Origin: Cystobasidium ongulense
Lineage: Eukaryota > Basidiomycota > Cystobasidiomycetes > Cystobasidiales > Cystobasidiaceae
NCBI GenBank assembly: GCA_022835595.1
Contig: BQUP01000009.1
Coordinates: 434,001 to 498,000 of the forward strand
Direction of reading: 5' to 3'
DNA length: 64,000 bases
Position 1 is the stretch's first letter. Each line of letters begins with the position of its first letter. The position numbers and the translations under genes are program-made. Below the pieces are notes generated by a model. That model had not been told where the DNA came from and searched no databases. It was given only the letters and a program-made list of their open reading frames with translations. Positions 52,804-64,000 of the stretch are shown here, in pieces.

Positions 52804-55800
52804 ATGCATCTTCCATGGCACAAGAAAGGCTCCAAGGCAGGCGCCAGCGGTAGCAGCACGCCTGTCGCCAGCCCGGGATGGACGAGTCCGGGGTCCATTT
52901 TCAGCATTGGAGGGGGCTTCGCATCAGGCAACAGCAGCTACGAAAGACCGCCAGAGTTCGACATTGAGTATGCCAACGAGGACCACTTGAAAGTCTTTGA
53001 GAGGGCTCTGAATGCAAACGAGGACGCAGAAGAGCCGCAGGTGGAGCACATTCGAAGCGTCTCTGACTTCGCCCCCATTCGCGAAAGAGTCAAGACCGCC
53101 TCCAAAAAACGCCGTGACGTCGTTCGCGAAGGTTGGGCATACCATGTATCGCGATGGCCGTTGTTGGTAGGTCAAATGATACTTGCAGCCGTGATACATT
53201 CTACGACCATGTCGCGCGCTGACTGCCGTTGTGACTTTAATCCAGATGTTCCTGTTCCTCTTGATCGGCCTCGAGTTCCTAGGCTATGTGCTGGTGCGCC
53301 AGCTGGTCAACATAATTGAGCTGTTCTCGGGCTGTGAGCGGATGAAGACTTTTGCCGTTTAGTGCTCTAGCTGAAGCTCTACGGCGGTGCAGGGGGTGGT
53401 CAGAAGGGTCGATTGCGGCTGAGGCTCCGGCGAGCGAAGACATACGAAGACTGGAAGGCTATTGCATTGCAGCTGGACGACCGTAAGGAACTCCAGTTCG
53501 AGGTTTGTTGTGACGCAACTGATCTTGACGGCTTCGTCATCTGTAGTACTCGGCCATACGACATGGAAGCGGACACCAAATAATGCATACTACGACTCCT
53601 CGCTAGTGCGCAAAGTGACTGTCAACCTTCGAAACATGCGCGAAGCTGGAGATGTGGAGGGGGTCTCTGCTATATTGGAAGTCTGCTTGAGAAGCAACTT
53701 TGCTGGAATCGAGAATCCCAGGTTATACAGCGAGACCTACTATGGTACCAAGGACCGCATTGTTGAATATATTGAAGAAGGTAAAGCGCTATTCTTTCAG
53801 TTCTTCTTACGGAGCGTGGGCTCTGCTTATTTCATATTTGCAGTCGAAAGATCGATAGACTACATCCGTCATACAGACTTATTGTCGCGAGAAGAAAAGT
53901 CCCGCCTTTTCAAGTACATCACTAAGAATCACGGCAGCACTGCTCTTTGCCTTAGCGGCGGAGCATCTTTCGGCTATTACGTAAGGCTTACTCGACTCCG
54001 TCCCATTTGATTTTTAGCTAACGCTTCCGACAACAGCACTTTGGAGTCATAAGGGCGTTACTTGACGCCGATCTCATTCGTACGTTATACCGTTAAGGCG
54101 CACAGAATCAAGTCACTGACTTCCTAAAGTACAGCCAAAGTTGTTACTGGAACTTCAGCAGGAGCATTGGTTGCCGCGTTTTTGTGCACTCACACCGACG
54201 ATGAGCTCAGGCGGATGCTCATCCCGCAATTAGCGGAAAAGATAACTGCATGCGAAGAGCCTATCTCGGTATGTGTTTCAGCCTATCTTCTCGGACACCA
54301 AATGCTTACCGCAATTTTGGTACCGCACAGATATGGGCAAAACGCCTCTATAATACTGGAGCTCGATTTGATACAGTGCAATGGGCAAGAAAGGCCGCTT
54401 TCTGGACGCACGGCTCTACCACATTCAAGGAAGCCTACGAGCGTACCGGCCGAATCCTGAATGTTTCCGTCATTCCTTACGATACGCACTCTCCGACCAA
54501 GCTTCTCAATATGCATACTGCTCCCGACTGCCTGATTTTCACAGCTATCATAGCCTCGGCTGCTGTTCCTGGTATTTTAAATCCGGTTGTTCTGATGTAA
54601 ATAACGTCAGTATATAGCCTTGTGTGATCACCAGCTAATGTGCGAGCCTTGGTAGGACGAAGGACAAGAAAGGCCGCGTCAAGCCGTGGCAATTCCAAGG
54701 AAGACACAAAGATGGCAGTCTACGGGTGGATATTCCCCTCCAATCCCTCAATCTCTTCTTCAACGTTACATACAGGCAAGTCAATAACCTGTTCAGGGGA
54801 GTTCAAGCTGAACATTCATTTCTCTGCCAGCATCATTTCGCAAGTCAATCCGCACATCCATATTTTCTGTAAGTCAATGCGACAGTCAGTGCGCTAGGTG
54901 GGTGCTAATCAACATCCCTGCAGTCTTCCAACCGCGCGGCGCCCCTGGTCGGCCTGTCACACATCGAAAAGGCAAAGGCTGGCGCGGCGGGTTCATCCTC
55001 TCCGCAGCTGAACAGTTCCTGAAGCTAGACTTGACTAAAAACTTCAGAGTGGGTTTACTTTTGCCGTTCCAACCCTCGCAAGTGATCTGAAATGGCTCTG
55101 CAGGTTATTCGGGATCTCGAACTGCTCCCTGAGCTGCTTGGTCAAAACTGGTCAAGCGTTTTCCTGCAGAAGTTTGAAGGTGAATCTTTTACTGTGAAGT
55201 GGACACAACAGAGCTAAAACGACTTATGTGTAGGGTCTGTCACTATCTGGCCACGTTCACGTATTAAGGACTGGTTTCATTTGTTGGACGATCCAGATGT
55301 GCCGGAGCTAGCCAGAATGATCCGTGCAGGACAGCTTATCACCTGGCCGAAGGTACTGTAATCTGTGCGACTACGCTTCTTGCACGAGCTAATTGAGCTT
55401 GATTTCTTCAATTGCAGCTCCACATGATCTCAAATCGCATGCGGATCGAAAGGCAAATCGACGCAGGCCGAGCAGAGTGCCGCTTACAGCATGCACATTC
55501 CAGTACAAACGCGAATGGAAGGGTGCAACAGTCCGCTTACCGTGCTACTGAGTCGTCCCTGGAAGAGGAGGAAAGCGACTCTGACCTCGACCTTGGTGGC
55601 CCGGAGGGCAGTGTGCCTCCTCCGGACAATGACGAGACGTTTGGAGGCAGCGTTGCAGAGCCACGGTCAATCACTCAGACTATCAAGCAAGAGGAAGACG
55701 ACGATGAAGACGACGAGGAAGACTTCAGGTTACATCGAAGGCGCGTGGCGTCTGCACCGGTGTCGCCGCATCTGGCTCGCCAGCGACGAAGGCAAATAGC

Positions 55801-56104
55801 GTCAAGCTTGGGCCTCACGATGAACAAAGAAATCCCAAATTGGGCTCCTACGCCACGGAATCATGGACAGCAGGACCCATCACCTACCAACGATAACGGC
55901 GCATCGGGTGGCACATTCTCCAGCACGCGACAAAATAGACAAGGTGCTAATCGAAGAAGATTGTCTACTGGTCAGCTATGGCTAGGAAGATACAACCGAG
56001 CCCCGTCTTTCGATACTGCGTTTGGCAGTGGAGTCAGTGGGGATGAGGACATCGTTAGCGGAGACGAACATCATAGCGAGCGTAGCTTCGATAAGACATC
56101 GTAG
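52804..56104 (+). CDS. patatin-domain triacylglycerol lipase (Tgl3/4/5 type)
   Basis: Lipid-droplet lipase releasing fatty acids from triacylglycerol. Fourteen exons: 52804-53166, 53246-53333, 53393-53482, 53547-53780, 53844-53980, 54037-54079, 54135-54268, 54331-54596, 54656-54775, 54831-54868, 54924-55048, 55104-55179, 55234-55352, 55418-56104; about 839 aa. A hydrophobic hairpin (FLFLLIGLEFLGYVLV) precedes AKTYEDWKAIALQLDD. Patatin motifs: oxyanion GGASFGYYHFGV (about 297-308) and serine elbow GTSAG (about 325); DGS in GRHKDGSLRVDIP is the likely catalytic Asp. ISQVNPHIHIF is typical of the fungal family. The C-terminal 200 aa are acidic and disordered. Intron 9 begins GC (CAG/GCAAGT). The ATG at 52804 is the first in frame; an upstream exon is possible. 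Confidence 0.9.
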
Positions 56105-56320
56105 TTGCAAATCAGTACAGAGTCAGAAGCTTCGACGGAGCCTGTATCATATCCTTTCGTGTAATAATCGCAACCCCTTGAGCATACATTAATTTACTCG
56201 TGCCCTTTAATGCGCTTGCCTCGATTTTCCGAGTCCATGACAATCGTATTCATTACAATAAGACTTTTCTTGCTCCGTGGTCGTGATGCTGTTGCCTCAG
56301 TTGAGAACTAATCTGATTGC

Positions 56321-57764
56321 TCAATCTAGACCTGGCTGCGAGACATTGGGCGTAGCTGAGATCCTGCCACGCCCTCTACCTCTGCCAGCACCTGCCGCAG
56401 GCGATGCCGACGAGCCGCCTCCACCGCCGAACAGGCTGCTCATGAGGTCTCCGAGAATGTTTGCTCCTCCAGCGTTAGAGGGTTTGATATTGAAGTACAT
56501 CTCCGCTAATATTGTCGTAGACTACGAACGATGGTCAGTCAGTCAGTACGTAGCTTTGTTCGGAGTGAAATAGCAAATTTGCAAAGCTCACCTCTTTGAC
56601 TTCAGGCTCCTTCAACCAAGGTACTTCACGCTCGTATTTGTTCACTAGCTGCAGCCATGCGGCTTTACCAGGATAGCTCGTCATTGTACCAGTCTGATTG
56701 CCTGATTTCTTAACTTGTTGCTCTATTAAACCAACTTGACACGTTTTGAGGACAAGTTGAAGGAAATTCAAACTTGCAAGTTTGGTTACTATTATTTCTG
56801 CATCTACAGCAGAATCATCTGCCCATCGTGACATTGGTACTCGTTCAACGAGTAGACTCGAATCGGCGGCGATAGCGAGAGCGAGGAACGATTCGATAAA
56901 GATGCTTGCACATAGAATTGAAGAGGCTTCTAAGTAACTCAAGACGCCACGTGCGGCGTATCGGCCAAGTGTAGATGTAGAGAAACTAGTTGATGGATCG
57001 GTCTTGTACCATTCGAAGAGTAAAGTTGCTAATGAACGTGCAGTGTCTCTTGTCTGGGCGGCTAGGAAGTGATGTTCTGCTCCATAATAGTCACGATCTG
57101 GGTCACAAATATAAGATAGCCTGTCAGTAAAGTCGCTTATCGACTTCAGACGCTATTGTAGGCCTCGAGCCTACCTTTTTGGAGGATCTGGCCGATATAC
57201 GCGTGCAAGCCAGGATCTCCAGCGGGTGTTTCGATATTGCAGGACCAGCTGGAGGAGTATATAGGAGAAGAGAGGAGAAATAGTATTGTGTCAGGTTCGG
57301 AAGGTCGAGTATACTGCCTTTACAGTTGAGATGGGGTCCAGGCTCCAAACTTACGCGGTTGCATGGTCGATGATAGTCTTTCTCCACTTGCCTTTACCGC
57401 CAACTAGGAATACAAGTGTTTGAATCTTGTTTCTGTTCTCGTCTGTGCATGGAACTGCTCTGCTAGCCCAAGTGTCGAGCAAGTAGAGTGTCAAGTCTGT
57501 GCCTCCGCCGAACTCGCCTCGCTCCAACAACGACTTAGCGCCCTCGTAAAGCAGCTCAGCCGCGTCTTTTGCAGCATCATCGTACTCGGGCTTCGACTGC
57601 CCTGCTTGTGCGTGTAGTGATAGCTTGCCTGTCCCGAACGCTGACGGTGCGGGCGTCTTGAGCAGTCGCGCTGCGGAGGTGCGATACTTCTGGTGTGCAC
57701 CGTACAGCTCGCCGTTCTTGATGAGATTGTTGAGGATCACTCGCGTCCTCTTGTCCACTGCCAT
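56321..57764 (-). CDS. GET4: Get4, tail-anchored protein targeting factor
   Basis: Cytosolic partner of Get5; passes tail-anchored proteins from Sgt2 to Get3 for ER insertion. Four exons: 57764-57355, 57248-57175, 57097-56592, 56500-56321; 389 aa. Helical repeat protein. Family blocks: LIKNGELYGAHQKYRTSAARL, ELLYEGAKSLLERGEFGGGTDL, KWRKTIIDHATAWS, PGDPGLHAYIGQIL-like (AGDPGLHAYIGQIL), RDYYGAEHHFLAAQTRD, SLATLLFEWYKTD, ARGVLSYL and LNFLQLVLKTCQ. The last exon gives EMYFNIKPSNAGGANIL, then a Gly/Ser/Arg-rich end (GRGRGRGRISATPN). The last acceptor is GAG rather than CAG or TAG, chosen because it keeps frame. Convergent with the lipase, 216 bp apart. Confidence 0.92.
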
Positions 57765-58160
57765 CTTTAGTCGAGTGCTGGATGATGGTAACTAGGCGTT
57801 GTGATGTGTTGCTGGTGTCAGTATAATGGCAAGAAGCAAGTCCGGATTGCCGTGCAAGGTTGTTCCAGCACGCGCGACATCCTGCATAGGTTAGAGCCAG
57901 CATTTCGATACATTCATTACATTACGTGACAATACGTAGATCTACTGCTTATTCTACTGGTACATCCGCACCCTTCATGCGCATTTTGGATAGCTATTCA
58001 GAAGGCAGTCTCAAAGTCGCCCACGTGCCCATGGCGAGGCAGAGGCTACTGCTTGTACGACGCAAGTCCGCCTGTCTCGTGTACTAAGCATGACCAGACC
58101 TCAATCAGCCGTGTGTCATTATTATCGAATACAAGCTGTCACATACTGGTCTAGCTGCAA
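57765..58160. other. intergenic, GET4 promoter and MAGO 3' side
   Basis: 396 bp between the GET4 start and the MAGO stop (both minus). No gene or RNA was recognised. Confidence 0.5.
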
Positions 58161-59065
58161 TCATGGCGTAGGCTTGATCTTGAAATGAAGCGAGATCAGA
58201 GAAAACACAAACATCTGATGGGCAAGGATGGTCAGCAAACTCGTTCCGCACAATAACATGTATTCTCTGCTTCTCACTCTTAGGTCTTGGATGAGGTAGT
58301 AGAACGTCCTGTTGTAACAGATGAAAGAGAGCGTCAAGCGATGTAGTCTAACTATATGGCATACGGTTCTCAAACGCACCTTAGACCCTCCGAGTCCTCC
58401 GACTGTTGAACATCGACCAAACTGCCCAGTTTCGCCAACTCGAATGAGATATGCGAGTTTCCAATTCGGATTTCTAGCTCTTGCTTGCCCACAACGGACT
58501 TTTGAGGCCAGTTTGTATCGTCTTCCCTAAAGAGTTCCGGCAACAAAGTCAGAATCAGGGGCTGGATGCAGCTGTGCTCTTCGGATAGTGCTCGAGACTG
58601 ACTTTACTATATCTGACTCCTCGACTATACGCTTCAACTCGGACACGGTGAGGGGTGATAGATACATCTCCTTCCTGATGAGCGAGTCGCTTCGGTAGCT
58701 GGGAGAGAAGAGGACGTAGAGAATCAGCATCAAAGCTTCGTCTGGTAGCTATTATACGGTCACAACGACCGAACTGTGCATAAGGTCCTGCGTCTTGCTT
58801 CCACTCACTTGCTGTTGTTGGCATATCGCAGACGTCCTCCGGCATATTCGAACTCCAAGAACCTGTGCGAGGAAGCAGCCGTCAGTGTATGTAGCCACCT
58901 TCGTATTTAGTATCGCGCACTCGTGTCCGTATCTGCCTTGATGTCCGGTGCTGTAGGGTAGTCGTTGGCATTGCCATCAGCCATTGCTGCGTTCGACGAT
59001 GGAAGCAAGTCTCGGGCGACTCACTAGTACCGCAAGTAGAAGTCGTCTTTCGGTGTTCCCGCCAT
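58161..59065 (-). CDS. MAGO: Mago nashi, exon-junction complex core subunit
   Basis: Binds Y14 to lock eIF4A3 on spliced mRNA. Seven exons: 59065-59025, 58950-58921, 58862-58809, 58698-58603, 58526-58380, 58308-58278, 58214-58161; 150 aa against about 146 in animals. Protein blocks: [136 protein letters not shown]. It is full length with every core block. An EJC with Mago fits an intron-dense genome; yeast species that have lost most introns lack it. Confidence 0.96.
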
Positions 59066-59896
59066 ATTTGCTTGTTATCAATGCGATGAAAGCTGTCCTG
59101 CTGTTGTGCTCGAGGTGATAGACGAGAAGCAATCACATGCATCCACGCCCATCAACCGCGAAAAGGTCGTGATTCTCGATCATCCACACTACATCCAGCT
59201 TTCCTATGATAATAGACCTGTCAGTGTCATTCCAATTGCTGACATACATCGAAGTTCAAGTTGACTACGAGTTGACTCCAACCCGAAACTGCCAGTCTCC
59301 ATCCCTGTAGGATAAAATAGTGCAGAAGAGCGCAGACATGGGCTGCATCGACCGAGCAATCCAGACGTTCCGGAAATATGGTGCAGGCTTTACACCCCCA
59401 TTCACTCGCTACTTCCATCCCTATCTTATTGAAATGCGCTATGAACAGCTTATAGGCAGATATCATGTCGTTGGGCTCATGCCTGGGTCACCTCTTTCCA
59501 CGATGGCACACCATTCAAACTGCCGGGACTTTGATTGCAGACTCGCAAGACAGACTGTCCCAAAGGTCTCGAAATGACGAAGAGAAAGTGGTTATAAGCA
59601 ATACTGCTCCCTCGTGAGTCGCTTGTCACAGGAAGATGAAAGCGCCACCACATCCCACTTTGTCGGCTGGATCGTCCGCCTCTCTTGAGCTTGAACGAAC
59701 GACGACAAACACCTTGGTCATGCAGATACGTCGTAGCAGAAGCTTGAAATACTTTTAGCCAAAGTATCAATCATCTTTCTTGGTTGACACGCACCATCTA
59801 CAGCCGTTCGTCTCTCGTTTCCGCCCGGAAACAGGAAGAAGCACGCAATGTCGCAGAGACCTGCTTGATCTTTCTAGGTATCCCTGCAAGAGGAGA
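59066..59896. other. MAGO upstream region
   Basis: No supported gene. A minus-strand frame at 59227-59466 (80 codons) and a plus-strand frame at 59320-59577 overlap; neither has a domain. Confidence 0.4.
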
Positions 59897-60469
59897 TCAT
59901 CGATTCTTCCGAGTGCGTCTCAAAAACAAGGACGAACGTGGATTGTGCATGATGGGCAGATAAGGGTGAGATCTTCGGATATGTCCAGTGACAGCTTGAC
60001 CAGCCATGTGTGCAGGTCCGGGGGAGGCTGATCGGCGCCGAGATAGATTTGTCAAGGAGAGAAACTGACCCGTAAAAGGGAGAGTAGACATGAACACGGC
60101 AAGAGGACTCCTCACACCTTGACTGTTCGGCAAAGGATGACCTCCAGCTCCTTGGGTTGTTTCCTGAGCGTCGCTTTCGCCCTGCAGAAGCAACCTGCCA
60201 AACCTTGAATCAGCTGGTCTTTCTCTCCTTCAAGCCTCCCGTATATACCATACCGTGAGAGCAGGAAGAAGCTCTTTGACAAGCACTAGAGAGGAATCAG
60301 GACTTTTCTTTTCTTTCTTTCCAACAAGGCCGTAAGACTGTCAACTCTGACCGTCAAGCAGAGAAAGATCGACAGGTTGCACGAGAACAGAGCCCACCCG
60401 AAAAGCTCGTGAAATCCGTCGCACTCGAACCGACCTGTAAGGTCCTTCCAGTTTTCGAGAGAGAGACAT
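59897..60469 (-). CDS. weak possible four-exon gene, unknown protein
   Basis: Starting at the ATG at 60469, exons 60469-60352, 60285-60254, 60181-60118 and 60027-59897 join in phase through GT-AG introns to give 114 aa. It begins MSLSRKLEGPYRSVRVRRIS and ends SLFLRRTRKNR. No domain is known to me. The third exon can be joined in two other frames, one ending in a Cys-containing tail (LTLICPSCTIHVRPCF), so the product is unsure. It may equally be non-coding. Confidence 0.22.
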
Positions 60470-61229
60470 GTGATTGAAACGAGCTGTGTGCGCTTACGCT
60501 AAGTCTACCAGAATGCAGGTGGACTGTCGCTCACAATAGGAGCAACAAGCTGGGTCACAAACTTGCCTGTCACGTGCGATAAGGTATTACAGTCGAGACA
60601 TAAGTTTTCAAAGACCTGCATGCACACAGAAGACACAGCATCTACGGATATTTCTACTTTTATTCAACTGATATCCACTCCACTCCCATCGCCGGCCGAA
60701 GTGAGGAGGCAGCTCTCGAGCTCGCTTCACCGCCGAAAAGGCTTGTGGTAGAGGGATCCGTGCGACCCGCTCGTTAGCTCGCAAGGAGAATCGGCAAACT
60801 TGCTGGACGGCTACACTGCTATCAAAAGGCACAACGTCACTGTCCCAATCTCACCGTTGTCCTCTCTCCTCGTCGTCCGCCGCCCCCTCCGGCCGCCTAC
60901 TCCGTCGCCGTGTGTAACGTGTAACAGATCTCTCACATCACCTCCCCATCAGCCACCCAAAAGAGTGTGCGTGCGTCCTTGAGCACACCCGATTCCCAAG
61001 TTGACTGCGCTGGGCATCGCGCCAATTTTCGCACTGCTTTCTGCAAGTCGCGGAAACAAATCTGCTTCTCGTCAACTCTACGTTAAAAGTCGACAGCCAG
61101 ACCACGCAAGAGGAACGACATCGCTTTCATTTCACTTTACTTCTCTCCTGCCTTTTGCTATAGCACTTCCCAGTTCTCGTCCAGCACAAATCGCCGTCAA
61201 CACTCATTAAAAACGTCAAGCTGCGAGAA
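60470..61229. other. intergenic, upstream of the alpha/beta hydrolase
   Basis: No gene recognised. The last 150 nt before 61230 are CT-rich and end CATTAAAAACGTCAAGCTGC, a plausible leader. Confidence 0.45.
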
Positions 61230-62597
61230 ATGCCAATCCTACACCTACCAACGGGCTTACAGCTATGCTACTACATAAATCGAGGTGGTCAACGCGTACC
61301 AGATTTAGACCCAGCTAAGAAGACAGTCATTTTCCTGCATGCATTATGCACCAATGCCTCAGCGTGGGATCTACAAATGGCAGATCCACGACTGAACCAA
61401 GCGTACAATCTCGTTACATTTGATGGTGAGTTTACTCTAATATACGCCGTCGCACGTTGTAGCGTTGCTGGCTCCTTCTTCAGCCCGTGTAATGCTGCAC
61501 GTCTCCCATCCGCGTCTTCTCGCAACGGCTGGCCCTGCTATCCTCGTGGTCGTCTGGTCTGACGTGATCGATTTGTTGCCATTACAGCCAAATATCATGG
61601 TCAGAGCCACGGTCCAAATGTTGAGGGCTACTCTTACGAGGTAAGTAGACCCTACGAGCCAGAATAGACTGTACATGAATCTTGCTAAACAACCGTCTCG
61701 TGTCTCTGCTGCAGCACTACGCCAGAGAATTAGGAATCGCACTTGATATGCTTAGGATAAGCGACTGTCACGTCGTTGGCGAGACTTGTGAGTCATTGAA
61801 TAAATCGTACTCCTGCACACATGCTTCTCAAACCTGACACTCCTATAACTGTCTCGCCATGTCCCTTCGCCCTTTTCAGTCGCAGGATGTAGACCAGCCT
61901 TGCATTTAGCAATTTTACGACCTGAATTAGTATCATCTTTAATGTTAATCTCACCTGGTTTCTATAAAGGAGAAGGACCAGAAGTAAAGGCAGTTTTTAC
62001 AGAATTAAGAGATTTATTCTTAGAATCAAATTTAAAAGTACAATCTGGTGAAATCGATAAGAATACCAAAGGGAGGATCGTAGAAAGTGATGCTCTACAT
62101 GCTTATATTAATTATACTTTTGGTCAGTGTTTGAATGAGGAGCAAGCTGAATTTGAAATGGATAGGGTGAGGTTTTTCCTACCACATCCATCTCTCAGGT
62201 TGAACTAGCTAATGTAAATCTTTCCGTCGCATACCTATCTGCAGCTCGATAGACAAAGAGGTCGCTGTCCACCTGAGTGGACAAAGGAAGTCTTCGGGAT
62301 GCATTTGAACATGGGCATCGTTGAAGGACTGGACCGCATTACACAGCCAGTGGTGAGAGTTTCACAAAGCTACCAAACAAAAACTAAGACTCGGCTGATT
62401 GAAATGTTCTGCGTCTTTTCACCCAGCTTCTGGTCCGAGGAAGTCGAAATCAAACAGAATCACCAGAAGAAGCATGTGAATTATGGAAAGCAGCATTAGG
62501 AAATTCTGGTAATTTAGAAATGCAACTCGCACATGGAGCCCCTGCTAGAGCTGTTACTACTTATCCTTTCTTTGTATCTAGATTCATGAAGTGAGTT

Positions 62598-62674
<77 letters not shown>

Positions 62675-62795
62675 ATGGGATAAGTATCAATAGAGACGAG
62701 TGCCATTGTAGCATAACTGATTTGTTCTTTCGTTTTATTCCTACAACTGCAGTATCTGGTTAGCTAAGAATACAAAGCCGAACTCAAAGCGATAA
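61230..62795 (+). CDS. alpha/beta hydrolase, enol-lactonase-like
   Basis: Seven exons: 61230-61425, 61588-61640, 61715-61787, 61880-62166, 62245-62352, 62427-62590, 62753-62795; 307 aa. Fold markers: VIFLHALCTNASAWDLQM (HG-type oxyanion strand, here HA), AKYHGQSHGPN after strand 4, and DCHVVGETFAGCRPALHLAI. At the nucleophile elbow the read sequence is G-E-T-F-A-G, so the usual G-x-S-x-G serine appears to be Thr. The splice between exons 3 and 4 falls inside this motif, in phase T/TC. ELVSSLMLISPGFYKG and GLDRITQPVLLVRGSRNQTE (the Asp-loop region, with Asn where Asp is usual) follow. The altered residues raise doubt about hydrolase activity; it may have another role. Substrate unknown. Confidence 0.75.
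62601..62671 (+). repeat. (TC)35 microsatellite in an intron
   Basis: An uninterrupted TC dinucleotide run of about 70 nt inside the sixth intron of the alpha/beta hydrolase gene, 10 nt after the donor GTGAGT. Likely variable in length between strains. Confidence 0.97.
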
Positions 62796-63458
62796 ATGAG
62801 TTTCAAGATGCAGTAACACATAAGAAACGAAGACCCTTGCGAGCGACATGCGCAACACATATCATTTAAACGAAGCCAGTCTTCGAAACTTAACTTCCAT
62901 TTCAGACAAATCTGACCATGATATCATACATTAGCTTAAGCCCTCTTATGAATAAGGAAAGGAAGAGCTAGTTCTTATCTACAACGAACACTTTCTAGAC
63001 ATACACGCATATACGAATATACGAATATGTATTCAATGGACTATACCTCTCGACGTATAGGGGCTGGCGAGAGCTTATCTACACGAAGGAATGCTCTTCT
63101 GATCCCGAGAGAAGGAGTAAAGTTACGAAAACAGTCTGTTTATTCTATCCTTTATCTTTGCTTCCTCAGATGTATTGGAAGTGCTGCTGTTGTACTATAT
63201 GCGAACCGTATACAAGGTGCAGTTTTTGGAGCGGTCGTCGCTGAGGCATCCAATATATTAGACGAATCTTTCTCAGACTTTAGCGAGACAACTTTGCATT
63301 TCTCAATTCGCCCATTGCCAGGTGTGGAATATCACATTCAGTTCCGTAGTATTACCTGGACTTGTCGATTCGTCAATGTCCGCCTTCAGGTTGGGTGTGG
63401 CTGACGCCGAGTAAATAACACCCACTCCTCTTGACCGCAGCACAAGACATAGGAAAGG
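62796..63458. other. intergenic with an uncertain 125-codon frame
   Basis: An ATG frame at 63027-63404 on plus (starts MYSMDYTSRRIGAGES, ends VNVRLQVGCG) has no known domain and no composition that marks it as coding. I leave it as undecided. The first 200 nt should hold the hydrolase 3' UTR. Confidence 0.35.
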
Positions 63459-63867
63459 ATGGTATTAGCAGAACAGGCCCCGCTGGCCGAGCCAGTGCAG
63501 GACAGCAACAACGGAAAGTCGACGTTCAAGGAGAAGCTGCATCATATAGGCGAAAAGGTGCGTTGCACCTCATCCAGCGCGGCTCTGTAACCTTGAACTG
63601 ATGATGATCGGGGGCTCCATTTGTACAATCATCATACAGCTGGCACTTGTACCACCTACACAGCAGGAGGTAGCTAGAACGCACGCTTTGATATGCTGAA
63701 GGACACAGGAGCTGATACGTCTGTTTCCCGTATGCTCCACCCAGCTCGCACAACGCCTGGACAAAGCTGAACGAGCAGGAGACGAGGAACAAGTGTCCAA
63801 GCTGCACATGCGAGTAGCGGCGAGTGGACAGAACGCGTCTACTTCGCAGGAGGAGGTGCCGCTGTAG
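63459..63867 (+). CDS. small helical protein of unknown function
   Basis: Two exons, 63459-63557 and 63745-63867, joined in phase 0 (donor GTGCGT, acceptor ACCCAG), 73 aa. Exon 1 starts MVLAEQAPLAEPVQDSNNGK and ends in FKEKLHHIGEK; exon 2 continues LAQRLDKAERAGDEEQVSKL and ends TSQEEVPL. The join makes one long charged amphipathic helix (KEKLHHIGEKLAQRLDKAER), which supports the splice. I recognise no family. The 187-nt intron is long for this window. Confidence 0.5.
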
Positions 63868-64000
63868 TCACCAAGAAGAGACAGAAGTCATCCATTGTTG
63901 TGTCATCATCGATGTCGTCCTTTGTTGCACGCAAGCCAGCTTCTCGCGACTATGAAGACAGCAACAACAAGGGAAAGCTACGATAGCAGAAGGAGAGTGG

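Overview
The window is nuclear DNA of a fungus, most likely a basidiomycete. Genes lie close together on both strands. Most are cut by many short GT-AG introns (about 30-190 nt), often with a CTGAC/TTGAC branch site and with very small exons. The encoded proteins are typical fungal housekeeping proteins. I could not fix the species; a small-genome Pucciniomycotina-like or Tremellomycete-like fungus would fit, but that is inference. All exon limits below were read by eye from splice sites, phase and protein family conservation.

Layout, left to right. The 5' end of the 2-oxoglutarate dehydrogenase E1 gene (KGD1, minus). The CTD kinase CTK1 (minus). A Pif1 helicase carrying an N-terminal RNase H1-type hybrid-binding domain (minus). 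A probable Scm3/HJURP centromere protein (minus). Then 2.9 kb with no gene and several decayed repeats (13.4-16.3 kb). A UbiE-like methyltransferase and the F-box/WD40 protein CDC4 (both minus), with GABA transaminase UGA1 divergent on plus. A large Ser/Thr kinase (plus), ALG11 (minus), the HIT protein HNT1 (plus) and the tethering protein ZW10/DSL1 (minus).

From 36.4 to 44.0 kb a segment holding TIM54, a small possible gene and YME1 lies between two arms of an inverted repeat of about 610 bp, roughly 96 percent identical by eye. The right arm ends in an intact intron-bearing tRNA-Thr(AGU). The left arm ends in the 5' half of the same tRNA and abuts a 10-N assembly gap that hides the end of TIM54. 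A decayed TIM54 3' fragment sits beside the right arm. This is the most unusual structure in the window. A 133-bp near-perfect hairpin lies just to its right (44.7 kb).

The right third holds fibrillarin NOP1 (minus), inositol-pentakisphosphate 2-kinase IPK1 (plus), an MFS sugar transporter (plus), a 14-exon patatin-type triacylglycerol lipase (plus), GET4 (minus), the exon-junction protein MAGO (minus), a weak possible gene, an alpha/beta hydrolase (plus) and a small unknown gene (plus).

Few genes here act together in one pathway. The exceptions are TIM54 and YME1, tandem neighbours that both act at the mitochondrial inner membrane and are functionally linked in yeast. ZW10/DSL1, ALG11 and GET4 all serve the ER but are spread out. 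I found no CRISPR array, plasmid origin or intact mobile element, as expected for a fungal chromosome.
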